From: Candidatus Peregrinibacteria bacterium
GTDB lineage: Bacteria; Patescibacteriota; Gracilibacteria; UBA1369; LOWO2-01-FULL-3
Reading direction: 5' to 3'
Length of the DNA: 64,000 nucleotides
NCBI GenBank assembly: GCA_026395515.1
Contig: JAPLYN010000005.1
Coordinates: 237,521-301,520 of the forward strand
Below are positions 11,992 to 21,209 of this stretch, one piece after another; the first letter of the stretch is position 1; each line of letters opens with the position of its first letter. Below the pieces are notes generated by a model. It did not search any database and was not told where the DNA came from. It saw only the letters and a list, made by a program, of their open reading frames with translations. The translations under genes and the position numbers were made by a program.

Positions 11992-12056
11992 ACCAACATT
12001 TTGAAAGCATTGTCAAGGATGCCTTGGAATGTTAAACTCGGTCACGTCTTGAATAA

Positions 12057-12131
12057 GGCGCCATGGCCAAGTGGTAAGGCAGCGGTTTGCAAAACCGTTA
12101 TTCTCCAGTTCGAATCTGGATGGCGCCTCCA
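12057..12131 (+). tRNA. tRNA-Cys (GCA)
   Basis: Cloverleaf with acceptor GGCGCCA/TGGCGCC, anticodon stem CGGTT/AACCG around TTGCAAA (anticodon GCA), T-arm CCAGTTCGAATCTGG, discriminator U73 (a tRNA-Cys identity element) and encoded CCA. Confidence 0.95.
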
Positions 12132-12133
12132 AT

Positions 12134-12622
12134 CTAGCAATAAGTCTTCGGCTGAGTAAGTACTTCATCTGTCATCAAAACACCAAGGACAATATTTCTT
12201 TGTCTTCCTAAAACCTCCAAACGATGCAGATCCAAAGCTCTGGCGATTTGAACAAATGGCATTTTTGCCTCAGTAAGTTTTTGCATATTAACAGAATCAG
12301 CAATCAAAGATTCAACTCCAGCCCTCAATTGAGCCACTAATTCATCCACCTTAGTTTTCAAAGGGACACCCCTTTCTTGAGAATCGGCAACTAAGGCAAC
12401 AGCAATCTTAGTACTAATCTCGGCAACTCTAACTCTTGATAAATTCTCAATAGTAATCGCAGTAGACTCACCTCTAGTTCGACGGTCACTAGCACTAAAA
12501 ATCTCGTTTAAAAAAACTCCATTATCTTTATCAAAACCAATCTCGAGCGTAATTGCTCCAGACTTATCATCAAAATATTCTTGTCGAGGCTGATTATCTA
12601 GTATTCTTCTTCCGAGTGGCAT
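12134..12622 (-). CDS. Unknown soluble protein, 162 residues
   Basis: A protein without signal peptide or membrane helix. The N-terminal half (to about residue 60) is rich in Arg and Asp (MPLGRRILDNQPRQEYFDD, then ALTLEIGF-like strands). The C-terminal half is mostly helical (SRVRVAEISTKIAVALVAD, KVDELVAQLRAGVESLI). A single Cys is the last residue. I recognise no family. Its stop lies 3 nt past the CCA of the opposite-strand tRNA-Cys. No SD before the ATG. Confidence 0.6.
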   Translation of the reverse strand: MPLGRRILDNQPRQEYFDDKSGAITLEIGFDKDNGVFLNEIFSASDRRTRGESTAITIENLSRVRVAEISTKIAVALVADSQERGVPLKTKVDELVAQLRAGVESLIADSVNMQKLTEAKMPFVQIARALDLHRLEVLGRQRNIVLGVLMTDEVLTQPKTYC

Positions 12623-12706
12623 ATTAATTTACAGTTTCAGATATTTGATTTAGAATAACAAAGAATAGCATTCTATTTTACAAGAAAACCAGTTTTTGTC
12701 AACCAT

Positions 12707-13411
12707 ATGCCTTTAAACACCGCCACACTCAAAACCAAGCAACAATTCACCGACGACGTTATTGAACTAGTATTCGAGACGCCTCAACCTTTTAATTTCC
12801 AAGCAGGACAATTCGTCACCTATAAAATCGCTGACAAAATGCCACCTTGCTTCAGAGCTTATTCTATTTCCACAGCACCAGTTAAAGATGGAAATACTGT
12901 CGCCACTTGTCTGAAAGTAATTCCAGGAGGACGTGGAAGCAATTGGCTAAATACCTTAAAGATCGGAGATAAAGTAGAATTCATGGGACCTAGTGGAAAA
13001 TTAATTTTCCAAACTCCTCCAGAAAAATCTGTGATTTTCATTGCCACCGGTACAGGAATTACGCCAATGAAATCCCTTATTGAAGACGAATTAAACAAAG
13101 GAAATAAACAAAAGATGCACCTACTTTTTGGCTTACGTTACATCAAAGACGTATTTTACAAAGAACATTTCGAAGAACTAGCAAAAAAATATCCAAACTT
13201 TACAGTAGAATATACTCTCTCTCGTCCAGAAAATGATTCATGGACTGGTTCAAAAGGACGTGTCACAGAAATTTTAGAAAAAACTACAATTGATCCGAAA
13301 AATACTGAATTTTATATGTGTGGACTAAAAGATATGATCCTGGAAGTCACTAATCTTCTCAAGTCAAAAGGAATGGAAGATAAAGATATTCATGACGAAA
13401 AATACAATTAA
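12707..13411 (+). CDS. FAD/NAD(P)-binding oxidoreductase of the ferredoxin reductase family
   Basis: A 234-residue flavoprotein reductase module. The FAD domain (residues 1-100) has RAYSIS, the family RxYS flavin motif, preceded by FQAGQFVTYKI. The NAD(P) domain has IATGTGITPMKSL (about 107-119), LLFGLRYIKDVFY and a C-terminal YMCGLKDMI. No 2Fe-2S ferredoxin domain is attached, so the electron partner is separate. The stop overlaps the ATG of the FemAB-like gene by one base (TAATG), implying coupled translation. Substrate unknown. Confidence 0.88.
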   Translation: MPLNTATLKTKQQFTDDVIELVFETPQPFNFQAGQFVTYKIADKMPPCFRAYSISTAPVKDGNTVATCLKVIPGGRGSNWLNTLKIGDKVEFMGPSGKLIFQTPPEKSVIFIATGTGITPMKSLIEDELNKGNKQKMHLLFGLRYIKDVFYKEHFEELAKKYPNFTVEYTLSRPENDSWTGSKGRVTEILEKTTIDPKNTEFYMCGLKDMILEVTNLLKSKGMEDKDIHDEKYN

Positions 13412-14433
13412 TGTCCTACTACTGCAAACACATCATCAATGATAACGAAAAGGACTGGGAAGAATTGGTGAAAAAATCTCCCGCTGGTGGCTTCCATCAA
13501 GCTTTTTCATGGTCAAAATTTAAACAATGGGACAATTGGGATAGCTACAAAATTGGCATTTTCGACACCAGCACCGACAAACTTTGCGGAGGCTGTATCG
13601 CCTATTCTTTCGAATGCACCAAAGAAACTAATTTCATTTATATTCCTGAAGGACCGATTCTAGATTACGAAAACGAAGAAGAACTATTTTGGCAATGGAG
13701 AAGCCTAGAAACTGCTATACACAGCATTATAGAAATTTCAGCAAAGATGCGCACCACTCACCTACGCATGGAACCAAGAGTAGAAAGTATCCCCTCTTGG
13801 ATGCTACTCGGTTGGAAAAAATCACCACTAAATCTTCAACCACGTCACACTAGAGTGATTGATTTGGAAACAAAGGAAGAAGAAATTCTTGCAGCAATGA
13901 AACAAAAATGCCGCTACAATATCAGATTAGCAGAAAAGAAAAATGTCCGCGTCTATAAAGCTTCATGGAGTGAATTACCAAAATTTTACAAACTTTACGA
14001 AGACACCGCCAAAAGAGATGGATTCGATTGTAAACAAATTAGATTTTTCGAAGGACTAGTTCAAAGCATGAAATCGGAACTCGAGCTATATATAACTGAA
14101 TCAGCAGAAGGAATTCCCCTAGCCTCCGCTCTTGTCGTAAATTTTGGCGACAGAGCTACTTATCTTTATGGCGCATCCTCAAATGAAAATCGCAATCTTA
14201 TGGGACCATATGCCTTACATTGGCATATCATGAAAGAGGCCAAAAAGAATGGTTACAAAGAATATGATTTATGGGGCGTAGCACCATCTCTCACCGATGA
14301 AGCCCATGATTGGCATGGTCTCAGTGTCTTTAAAGCCGGATTCGGCGGAAAACACCTTAGTTTTGCTGGTGCTTACGATTACATCCTTCAACCTGAAGAA
14401 TACAAAGCATTCGTGGGGAAATACGAAAGCTAA
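13411..14433 (+). CDS. FemAB-like peptidyltransferase of the GNAT fold
   Basis: A 340-residue protein with two GNAT-like halves. The most diagnostic segment is MKQKCRYNIRLAEKK (about residues 160-174) followed by a region ending FYKLYEDTAKRDGF, typical of FemA/FemB/MurM enzymes that add amino acids from aminoacyl-tRNA to the peptidoglycan peptide. The C-terminal half has YLYGASSNENRNLMGPYALHW and YDLWGV, also typical. Cytoplasmic, acting on lipid II. The neighbourhood holds other envelope genes, consistent with cell-wall work. Amino acid donor not predictable. Confidence 0.87.
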   Translation: MSYYCKHIINDNEKDWEELVKKSPAGGFHQAFSWSKFKQWDNWDSYKIGIFDTSTDKLCGGCIAYSFECTKETNFIYIPEGPILDYENEEELFWQWRSLETAIHSIIEISAKMRTTHLRMEPRVESIPSWMLLGWKKSPLNLQPRHTRVIDLETKEEEILAAMKQKCRYNIRLAEKKNVRVYKASWSELPKFYKLYEDTAKRDGFDCKQIRFFEGLVQSMKSELELYITESAEGIPLASALVVNFGDRATYLYGASSNENRNLMGPYALHWHIMKEAKKNGYKEYDLWGVAPSLTDEAHDWHGLSVFKAGFGGKHLSFAGAYDYILQPEEYKAFVGKYES

Positions 14434-14436
14434 TTT

Positions 14437-15417
14437 TTAGTTAGATTTAGTATCCGTAGATGGCTTTGTGTATGTTTGTGATGGATCTTGGACAAAAGAT
14501 TTCATATCTTTATAAGATGCATCAACCTTATATTGAACATCATTCTTAGTAGATTTCAAATCCTTGTAAGATTGCTCTGCTTTTTGACTTACAGTTTGAT
14601 AATAAGCTGCATCAGCCTTATTGGATTTCCCTTCTGAAAAAGCCGCCTTTTCGTCTTTATAAGAAGCATCAAGCTTAGAGCTCAAATCTTTCAAATCGCT
14701 AACATCAATTTTCTGAGATTTTGTTTCTGTGATCAATGCTGTAATATTAGCTTTCTGATCAGCATACGCAGCATCAATCTTCTGACTCTTTTCATCTAGA
14801 TACACAACATCCTCTTTTGTAGATTTAGAATCACTAACTACCTTTCCCTCCAATTTTTGAACGTAAGCTTTTTGATCTTTATAAGAAGAATCAACTTTAG
14901 TACTCAACTTTTCCAAAGCAACGGTAACATCAGTTTTAAATGATCCATCGACTATCGTTTGCATATAAGCCTTTGAATCTTTATATGAAGCCTCTGCCTT
15001 TTGACTCAAAAGATCAGCATAATTCACATCATCCTTCGTAGACTTAACTTCCGTAACCAAGCCCTGCATATAAGCTTTTTCATCCTTATAACTAGCCTCA
15101 ACTTTCGCTGATAAATCTTGATAATAAGCCTTTGTATCCTTGTATGACTGGTCGATTTTAGCAGATTGATCAGGATTCTTTTTCTTTGCAGCTTTAGCAT
15201 CTTTTTCCGCCTTCTTTAAAGTGGCATCAATATATGCCTTTTCACTCTTGTAAGTTTTATCCAATTGACCAGCAAGACTATCAACATAAGCTTTGCTACT
15301 CTGATAAGTTTTAGTATCTTTATATGATTTAGCATAAGCAGAACCGGCAGAAGCTCCAAGCATACCCGTAGTAGCCGTAATAATTGAGGCAGAAATAGCT
15401 AAAATCTTCTTTTTCAT
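14437..15417 (-). CDS. Secreted helical repeat protein with SYKDxKAY motifs
   Basis: A 326-residue protein with a signal peptide (MKKKILAISASIITATTG, likely cleavage after AYA at about residue 29). The rest is low-complexity helical sequence built on ten copies of SYKDxKAY or close variants at residues 31, 55, 91, 109, 144, 178, 217, 252, 283 and 301. Most are preceded by K(V/I/A/L)(D/E)x. A second motif, STKxDV, recurs at least four times between copies. Spacings of 18, 24, 31-39 suggest an 18-residue or 35-residue helical unit. It is rich in Lys, Asp, Ser and Tyr, with no Cys. It looks like a surface fibre or coiled-coil spacer. No known family. Confidence 0.7.
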   Translation of the reverse strand: MKKKILAISASIITATTGMLGASAGSAYAKSYKDTKTYQSSKAYVDSLAGQLDKTYKSEKAYIDATLKKAEKDAKAAKKKNPDQSAKIDQSYKDTKAYYQDLSAKVEASYKDEKAYMQGLVTEVKSTKDDVNYADLLSQKAEASYKDSKAYMQTIVDGSFKTDVTVALEKLSTKVDSSYKDQKAYVQKLEGKVVSDSKSTKEDVVYLDEKSQKIDAAYADQKANITALITETKSQKIDVSDLKDLSSKLDASYKDEKAAFSEGKSNKADAAYYQTVSQKAEQSYKDLKSTKNDVQYKVDASYKDMKSFVQDPSQTYTKPSTDTKSN

Positions 15418-15472
15418 ATTTTTAAATTAGATGACTGCCTCAATATAGCAGAAACATCACCAATTGAACAGA

Positions 15473-15558
15473 TGGTGCCCGGGGCGGGACTTGAACCCGC
15501 ACATCATTGCTGATACAGGATTTTAAGTCCTGCGTGTCTACCATTTCACCACCCGGGC
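15473..15558 (-). tRNA. tRNA-Leu (TAA)
   Basis: Minus-strand class II tRNA with acceptor GCCCGGG/CCCGGGC, anticodon arm CAGGA-CTTAAAA-TCCTG (anticodon TAA), a variable arm (TATCAGCAATGATG region), T-arm GCGGGTTCAAGTCCCGC and encoded CCA at 15475-15473. Confidence 0.94.
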
Positions 15559-15634
15559 TAGGGGTATAGAAACTACCGCCCCATTTTTCCCTTTTTTCAA
15601 GATAAAATCAACCTCTATTTGCAGTATAGGGATC

Positions 15635-15663
15635 TTGTGAAAAGTGCCATTTTATGATATAAT
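15635..15663 (+). promoter_or_regulatory. Promoter of the surface-protein/lysozyme operon
   Basis: -35 TTGTGA (15635-15640), 17-nt spacer, -10 TATAAT (15658-15663). Predicted start near 15670, about 20 nt before the ATG at 15690. Confidence 0.7.
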
Positions 15664-15689
15664 AAACAAAAAATTAAACACAAAAACAA

Positions 15690-17333
15690 ATGGACAATCT
15701 AACACAAAACTCAACTCCAACTCCTGAAAACAATGGCAATTCTAGAAAAAAAGTTCTTATTGGAACTTTAGCGCTAGTTCTACTTTTATCAGGAACATAT
15801 TTTTTGGGTTCAGGCACAGGAACTCAAGGTTCAATTAACAATCGTAAAGTTCCAGCAAAAACTGAAATAAGAGCCACAGAACAAAGAGAAACACCACCAG
15901 CAACAACTGGTGTTTTACGTGGTAAACCAACTCAAACAACAACAACAACTACTACTACAACCGCTCCAGCTACAACTCCAACACAAACAACTCCCCCACC
16001 AACTCAAACAACACCTGCGCAGACTCCTCCTCCAGTAGCTGCAACATTTGATGCCTCTACTATGGATATTAGTCGTCAGTGGCAAGGAGAAGCCAAATAT
16101 TCAAATGTAATTTTTTACAACGACTCAACCAACGGAGTGCAATTTAATATTAAACTTCCTACTTATACTGGCCAAGATTATGGAGCAGTAGCTCATTTAC
16201 AGATCTGTAAAAACTCCAATTGTTCAGATATTAAAACTCTCGCTGTTCAAACAATGAGCATGATAGATAGAACAATTATGGTAAGCAAAGAGGAAGTAAA
16301 TTCAGCAGTAAAAGCTGCCGGAATTAGCAATAACGATCAAGGAACAATTCAATATTCGATCAATGACAATACCGGAAAAACCCTAACTTCAAAATCTCTC
16401 GCTTACACTTTTTATGATTATAATGCCGCACCAGCAGTAGCTGCAGGACAAACCTTATTCGATAAAAATACCATGAGTTTATCCTATACATCAGTAGCTG
16501 CAGGCGGTGGATATTCTAGCAGCGGTACACAAGTTTTTTACGACAAAAACGTAAAAAATTCTCTCAGTATTCAATTCAACACTCCTACCTATAATTTAGA
16601 TGCTGCTCCAAACACAAAAACAAGCTATATAGCAGAAATAACTGCGCAAGTATGTAACGCTGACGGGACACAGTGTCAAAACCTTACAACAGATACAAAA
16701 ACTATTTTCAACAAAGACCAAAAGTTCCAAACGGATGCAGATACATACAGAAAATATGTTTATACTATCCCTAACGACACTCTTATAACTGAAGTAAAAG
16801 ATCACCTCACCAATAACGGTGGAAATCCAACTTACATTTTTACAATAAAAGATCCTACAGGAACAACTCTTACCACAAATTCTCTCACTCTCGTGATCAG
16901 TGATAAGGACAAAGCTGCAATTATGGCTCCTCCTATTGTTGGAAACATTTTTGATGAAACAACTTTCACAATGAAAGTAGAATATCCGCAACTAACTGAT
17001 AATCAAATCACTTATAGCGTAAGTAATACCCAGCCAATTACCTTTAAGTATAAGCTACCAAATATCAAAGTGGGCGCCACTCAAACACAGTATCTAGCTA
17101 CAGCAACTCTCATATTCTGTGATGATGCCAAGAGTTCATGTACAGATCTCAAATCATTTGAAAGCTACGTATTTAACACTGACAATCAAACAAAACAGAT
17201 GATTTTTATGAAAGCAGACTTTGATAGTTTAATTGCTTCAAACCCAGATAAAACAACCTTTGCTTACAAACTTACAGATCCATCTGGATCAACTTTCTTC
17301 TCTGCAAACAGCTTTAAACTAATCAAACAATGA
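15690..17333 (+). CDS. Membrane-anchored surface protein with three tandem beta domains
   Basis: A 547-residue protein with one membrane helix at about residues 20-40 (KVLIGTLALVLLLSGTYFLG), a Thr/Pro-rich stalk at about 80-115, then three homologous domains of about 140-160 residues. Their starts align: FDASTMDISRQW (about 119), FDKNTMSLSYTS (about 257) and FDETTFTMKVEY (about 418). Each contains a paired cysteine motif such as ICKNSNCSDI, VCNADGTQCQNL or FCDDAKSSCTDL, likely a disulphide. The architecture suggests an extracellular stalked binding protein. Its TGA stop overlaps the start of the next gene (ATGA), so it is coupled with a cell-wall hydrolase candidate. Confidence 0.75.
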   Translation: MDNLTQNSTPTPENNGNSRKKVLIGTLALVLLLSGTYFLGSGTGTQGSINNRKVPAKTEIRATEQRETPPATTGVLRGKPTQTTTTTTTTTAPATTPTQTTPPPTQTTPAQTPPPVAATFDASTMDISRQWQGEAKYSNVIFYNDSTNGVQFNIKLPTYTGQDYGAVAHLQICKNSNCSDIKTLAVQTMSMIDRTIMVSKEEVNSAVKAAGISNNDQGTIQYSINDNTGKTLTSKSLAYTFYDYNAAPAVAAGQTLFDKNTMSLSYTSVAAGGGYSSSGTQVFYDKNVKNSLSIQFNTPTYNLDAAPNTKTSYIAEITAQVCNADGTQCQNLTTDTKTIFNKDQKFQTDADTYRKYVYTIPNDTLITEVKDHLTNNGGNPTYIFTIKDPTGTTLTTNSLTLVISDKDKAAIMAPPIVGNIFDETTFTMKVEYPQLTDNQITYSVSNTQPITFKYKLPNIKVGATQTQYLATATLIFCDDAKSSCTDLKSFESYVFNTDNQTKQMIFMKADFDSLIASNPDKTTFAYKLTDPSGSTFFSANSFKLIKQ

Positions 17334-19879
17334 TAAAGGTAAAAAAGTTCTACAATTTGTTTTTGAATAATAGATTTGTTTTCGACAAACCTGGCGAAAC
17401 ACCAAGAGCTGCCGAAAGTGAAACAAGGGTAGAAAAAAAAACACCAGATCTTAAAGAAAAAACGGAGATTAAAGCTGAACGTGCTGATTTAGCAGATAAA
17501 AAAGCACAAGAAACAACAGAAAAACCTGTTGAAAATGAAACTCCAGCCGGAAAAATTCACAAAACATATTTTGAAAAAACTGAAGCAATTAAAGAAGAAG
17601 ATGCAGAAAAAGATCGCACAACACTTCGTGATAATGATATTAAAACTATTCGTTTCAAATCCCGTCTCTTAAAACCAAAAGCAGAAAAAGAAGACGAAAT
17701 GACTCAAGCCTTGAGCATTAAAGAAGAAACAGCAAGACGTATCAAAGCATATACAGATAAGGGTACTAACGACTGGTACACCTTAAACTATCAACGTCTA
17801 GGATCAGATAAAAAAGGACACACTCACGAAATGAATGTGGGTCTTGGGGACATTTTATTAGATCCATCTATAAAAAATTTGTTAGTTAAAAAGGCCGATG
17901 GATCAATCATTAAAGCTCACCGTGGAATAGTTCCATCTCGCCAAATGCATGCCGGTCGCTTAGCATTTATGGATGAGAATAACACCTATATCGGTACATT
18001 TACCGGTGACAGCTTCCGTATTTTAAGTGATGAAGAAGCCGATCTAACAAATCCAGAAGCAAGAAAGAAATATCTCAAAGAATTTTCAGATGAAGAAAAA
18101 GCACGTGAAGAAGATGAAAAACATTTTGATGACGAAATGAAATCTCAAGAAGATCAAGATGTATACTATACAGAAGCCAATCTAGATCCAAATAAAAGCG
18201 TTGTGGAACAAATCAAAATTCCACTTAACGCTTCACAAAAAGAAAATGCGCAAATAATCGAAAAGATTTTTAAAGAAAAACTCCAAGGAAAAGGACTTAC
18301 AGATGAAGCCATAGCTAAAATAACAGCTGCAGCCATCGTAAATGCCTACAAAGAATCTGGATTAAATGCGAAATCAGTTGGAGACCACGGAAATAGTATT
18401 GGATTATTTCAATTAAACGTTAACGGTGGAGGTCATGGTATGAGCATAGAAGAAAGACAAGATCCAACAACAAACACAACAACTATCATAGACCGAGAAG
18501 TTTTAGGGTCATTTGGAAGAGTATTAATTGCTCGTGCAAAAGCTGGCGCCACAGTGACAGAATTAGCCGCAATATTCTCCAAATACATCGAGAGACCTAG
18601 AGATGTCTACGGTGCTATGCAGGCCCGTTCTAAAACAGCCTTAAAGATGTTTGGTGAACGTGTAGTAAACACTCAGGATGAAATCGCCGAAAGAATCGAC
18701 AATGGCAAAGAAGGTGCAAATGGAAAAGGCATCATAAAACTCCGCAGCAACCAAGACGCTTGGATTTTCGGAAGCAGCAGTGCAGTTGGACTAAATAGTT
18801 CAAAAGACAAATTAGGATTACAAAACGTAGGATTCTTCGGAATTGTCGGAATTAACTCAGGAAACTTCTACAAGAAACTTGTAGAAAACTGGGACAGAAT
18901 TAAAACTTTAAAATTTCCACCTCAAGTCATTCTAATGGGTATGGCGGCTAATGGACTAAATAATTCAGATAGCAGCGTGAGAGAAAATCTCGAAAATTAT
19001 TCTAAGATAAAAACACTTTTAGAATCAAGAGGTACAAAAGTAACAGTAACGACTGTACAACCTTCAGAAAAAAACGGCGAAGGAGTAAAAAAATTCAATG
19101 ACGAATTAAGAAGAATATATGGAGAAAATTGCATAGATGTTGCTCAATACACCACAACTTCTGATGGAACAGAAATTATCTCGGAATACGCAGCTCAATA
19201 CGGACACCTAAAAGGAGAAGGTGCAAAAATTCTAGACAGAATGGTAATAAAAGCGGTTAAAGATGGGGCAAAATCAAACGATCAAGCTATCAATAATAAC
19301 GAAGAAATTTCCGAAAAAATTAAAAACGGAATTATCAATCTTCGCAGCAATCAAGACAGCTGGATTCTAGGTAGTAGCACTGCTGTACAGATGAACGGAA
19401 TTAGAGACACACTTAGCCTTGGGAACACAGGATTCTTTGGAATTGGCGGAAGTGGTCCAGACGGATTCTACCAAAAACTACAAGACAATTGGCCAAGAAT
19501 TTCTCAACTAAAATTACCTAAACAAATAGTAATTGCAGGGCTAGCAGTAAATGGTCTGAGTTCAGCTACAAATTCAGTAGAAAAAAATCTTTCAACATAC
19601 GAAAAAATCAGAAAATTCCTTTCTGAAAAAGGTGTAAAAGTAAGAATTGCAACTATTCAACCAGCAGTGGGAAAAGGCGAAGTAACCAGAGAATTCAACG
19701 ATGAATTACGTAAAAAATACGGCTCAGACGTTCTAATAGATATTTCCAAATACACTGTCGCCGAAGACGGCACAAAACTAAAACCTGAATTTGCGAATTC
19801 AGACGGAATACATTTAAGCAAAAAAGGTTATCAAGCCTTTGCTAAAATGATCAACGAAAGCGCAAACGGAAATTCCTAG
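17330..19879 (+). CDS. Phage-type lysozyme domain fused to two SGNH-like domains
   Basis: An 849-residue protein. Residues 1-125 are charged and disordered. At about 296-440 lies a helical domain with ITAAAIVNAYKESGLNA and SIGLFQLN, the pattern of phage tail lysozyme (Phage_lysozyme2) domains that cut peptidoglycan glycan strands. Two homologous domains follow, at about 463-645 and 665-849. Each starts (I)INLRSNQDSWI(L/F)GSS and has a GMAANGL/GLAVNGL block and VTTVQP/IATIQP strands, as in SGNH esterases. The second keeps DGIHLSKKGY, the DxxH of block V; the first has QYGHLKGEG, with Asp replaced by Gln. No signal peptide is visible, so the export route is unclear. Probably a cell-wall-active enzyme, perhaps with one inactive esterase copy. 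Confidence 0.75.
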   Translation: MIKVKKFYNLFLNNRFVFDKPGETPRAAESETRVEKKTPDLKEKTEIKAERADLADKKAQETTEKPVENETPAGKIHKTYFEKTEAIKEEDAEKDRTTLRDNDIKTIRFKSRLLKPKAEKEDEMTQALSIKEETARRIKAYTDKGTNDWYTLNYQRLGSDKKGHTHEMNVGLGDILLDPSIKNLLVKKADGSIIKAHRGIVPSRQMHAGRLAFMDENNTYIGTFTGDSFRILSDEEADLTNPEARKKYLKEFSDEEKAREEDEKHFDDEMKSQEDQDVYYTEANLDPNKSVVEQIKIPLNASQKENAQIIEKIFKEKLQGKGLTDEAIAKITAAAIVNAYKESGLNAKSVGDHGNSIGLFQLNVNGGGHGMSIEERQDPTTNTTTIIDREVLGSFGRVLIARAKAGATVTELAAIFSKYIERPRDVYGAMQARSKTALKMFGERVVNTQDEIAERIDNGKEGANGKGIIKLRSNQDAWIFGSSSAVGLNSSKDKLGLQNVGFFGIVGINSGNFYKKLVENWDRIKTLKFPPQVILMGMAANGLNNSDSSVRENLENYSKIKTLLESRGTKVTVTTVQPSEKNGEGVKKFNDELRRIYGENCIDVAQYTTTSDGTEIISEYAAQYGHLKGEGAKILDRMVIKAVKDGAKSNDQAINNNEEISEKIKNGIINLRSNQDSWILGSSTAVQMNGIRDTLSLGNTGFFGIGGSGPDGFYQKLQDNWPRISQLKLPKQIVIAGLAVNGLSSATNSVEKNLSTYEKIRKFLSEKGVKVRIATIQPAVGKGEVTREFNDELRKKYGSDVLIDISKYTVAEDGTKLKPEFANSDGIHLSKKGYQAFAKMINESANGNS

Positions 19880-19882
19880 CAA

Positions 19883-20968
19883 TTATACACCTTTGTGCGC
19901 AGACTGATAAACACCCTCAGCCACAACTTTCTCAAACCTTTTTATCAAAAATTTAAGAGGAACTACTCTAATTCCATTTGGTTTAACAACTATTCCTTTT
20001 TTATTTAAGGAAATCACCAATTTACAATTTTGATCTAATTCCTCCACCTTTGGCAACTTTTTAAAATCAAAGCCGTAAGCCAAACTACCAAACCTTCCAT
20101 AGAAGTCACTTGGTATAAACATTTTAACATTATTAAATGAAGACATAACCAATTCCATTACCGTATTCATAGAAATACCAAGCTCCATCCCGGATACTCT
20201 CAAATCTGGTCTAGACAAATCAAATTCAAACAACATATCGCCCTCACTAGAAACCGACTCTTTCCATTTACTAAAACCAGTAGATAAAGCCGTAGGCAGA
20301 TTAGCCATATCCAATATGTGGGCATTACTACGTGCACTCTCATTATTTTGAAAACCAAAAAGCAAAATTTTTCTTTCATTGCCAGTCTCAGGATCTTTAA
20401 TTAAAAACGTAGCTTTCACATCAGGTTTTATTTGAGAACATTTTTCTACAACATCCGGAGCTAGCTCATCCACACAAGCATGCCATTCAATATTGTTTTG
20501 CACTGGATCCATAAAACGCAAAGCCTCTACTCCTGCAACCTCTTCACCTTTAGACAACAAAGCTTCAACCACACTACCAGCGGAAAACATCATGTCTGAA
20601 CTATGAACCAAAGAAGTACTCCAACCATAATTAAATCTCATTTTCCCAACAGCCGTAGCCCTCTTACGATCTTCGGCTATTTCTATAGGTTTCGCAAAAA
20701 AAACATCACCAACATCAGATTCAACTACAGGCGACCTCTGAGCAGCCATAAATTCCGCCATTTGTCTTCTCATTGTTCTCGAAGCCGCAGCAACAATTTC
20801 AGGATCCAAAGCTGTAGCTACTACTGGACTCATTACAGCCTTTCCATCTTCTCTTATACCATTTACTCCTCCAGACACGCCGAGTTTTCTAAGCTCAACA
20901 TCAAGCTCCCCAGGAGTACCCTTAAAAATAAATTCGCTATCATCTACAGACCTAGCTTCCTCCGGCAT
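19883..20968 (-). CDS. Unknown soluble protein, 361 residues
   Basis: No signal peptide or membrane helix. Notable segments are GTPGELDVELRKLGVSGG near the N-terminus, MRRQMAEFMAAQRSPVV (about 67-83), an alpha/beta middle with ATFLIKDPETGNERKILLFG, and a C-terminal LVISLNKKGIVVKPNGIRVV. I recognise no family or catalytic motif. It is transcribed from the promoter at 20999-21026 and is convergent with the lysozyme-SGNH gene, whose stop is 3 nt away. Confidence 0.6.
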   Translation of the reverse strand: MPEEARSVDDSEFIFKGTPGELDVELRKLGVSGGVNGIREDGKAVMSPVVATALDPEIVAAASRTMRRQMAEFMAAQRSPVVESDVGDVFFAKPIEIAEDRKRATAVGKMRFNYGWSTSLVHSSDMMFSAGSVVEALLSKGEEVAGVEALRFMDPVQNNIEWHACVDELAPDVVEKCSQIKPDVKATFLIKDPETGNERKILLFGFQNNESARSNAHILDMANLPTALSTGFSKWKESVSSEGDMLFEFDLSRPDLRVSGMELGISMNTVMELVMSSFNNVKMFIPSDFYGRFGSLAYGFDFKKLPKVEELDQNCKLVISLNKKGIVVKPNGIRVVPLKFLIKRFEKVVAEGVYQSAHKGV

Positions 20969-20998
20969 AGTAAATATTACTTAGAATTTAAGTAGTAT

Positions 20999-21026
20999 AC
21001 TATAGAGATAAATCAAAAAAAGTCAA
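20999..21026 (-). promoter_or_regulatory. Promoter of the unknown gene at 19883-20968
   Basis: Minus strand: -35 TTGACT (21026-21021), 16-nt spacer, -10 TATAGT (21004-20999). Predicted leader about 24 nt. Confidence 0.65.
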
Positions 21027-21049
21027 GAGCGTGTTATCTAGAGTTTTCA

Positions 21050-21125
21050 TGGTGGGGCAGCCGGGGGTCGAACCCGGGACCGTCGCCTTAAGAGGGCGCT
21101 GCTCTACCAGCTGAGCTACTGCCCC
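21050..21125 (-). tRNA. tRNA-Lys (CTT)
   Basis: Minus-strand cloverleaf with acceptor GGGGCAG/CTGCCCC, D-arm GCTCAGCTGGTAGAGC, anticodon loop CTCTTAA on a CGCC/GGCG stem (anticodon CTT), T-arm CCGGGTTCGACCCCCGG and encoded CCA at 21052-21050. Confidence 0.93.
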
Positions 21126-21138
21126 ATGAAACCTGTGC

Positions 21139-21190
21139 AAAAATTGCAAGGAGCAAACTATCACCATTTAGTGCCCCTTGCAAGATTTTT
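21139..21190 (-). terminator. Bidirectional intrinsic terminator
   Basis: TTGCAAGGaGCA (21144-21155) pairs with TGCcCCTTGCAA (21172-21183), fully paired on the minus strand through a G-U. It is flanked by an A-run at 21139-21143 and a T-run at 21185-21190. It ends the minus-strand DUF4153 gene before tRNA-Lys. Confidence 0.8.
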
Positions 21191-21209
21191 ACTGAATTTT
21201 AAATTTCAA

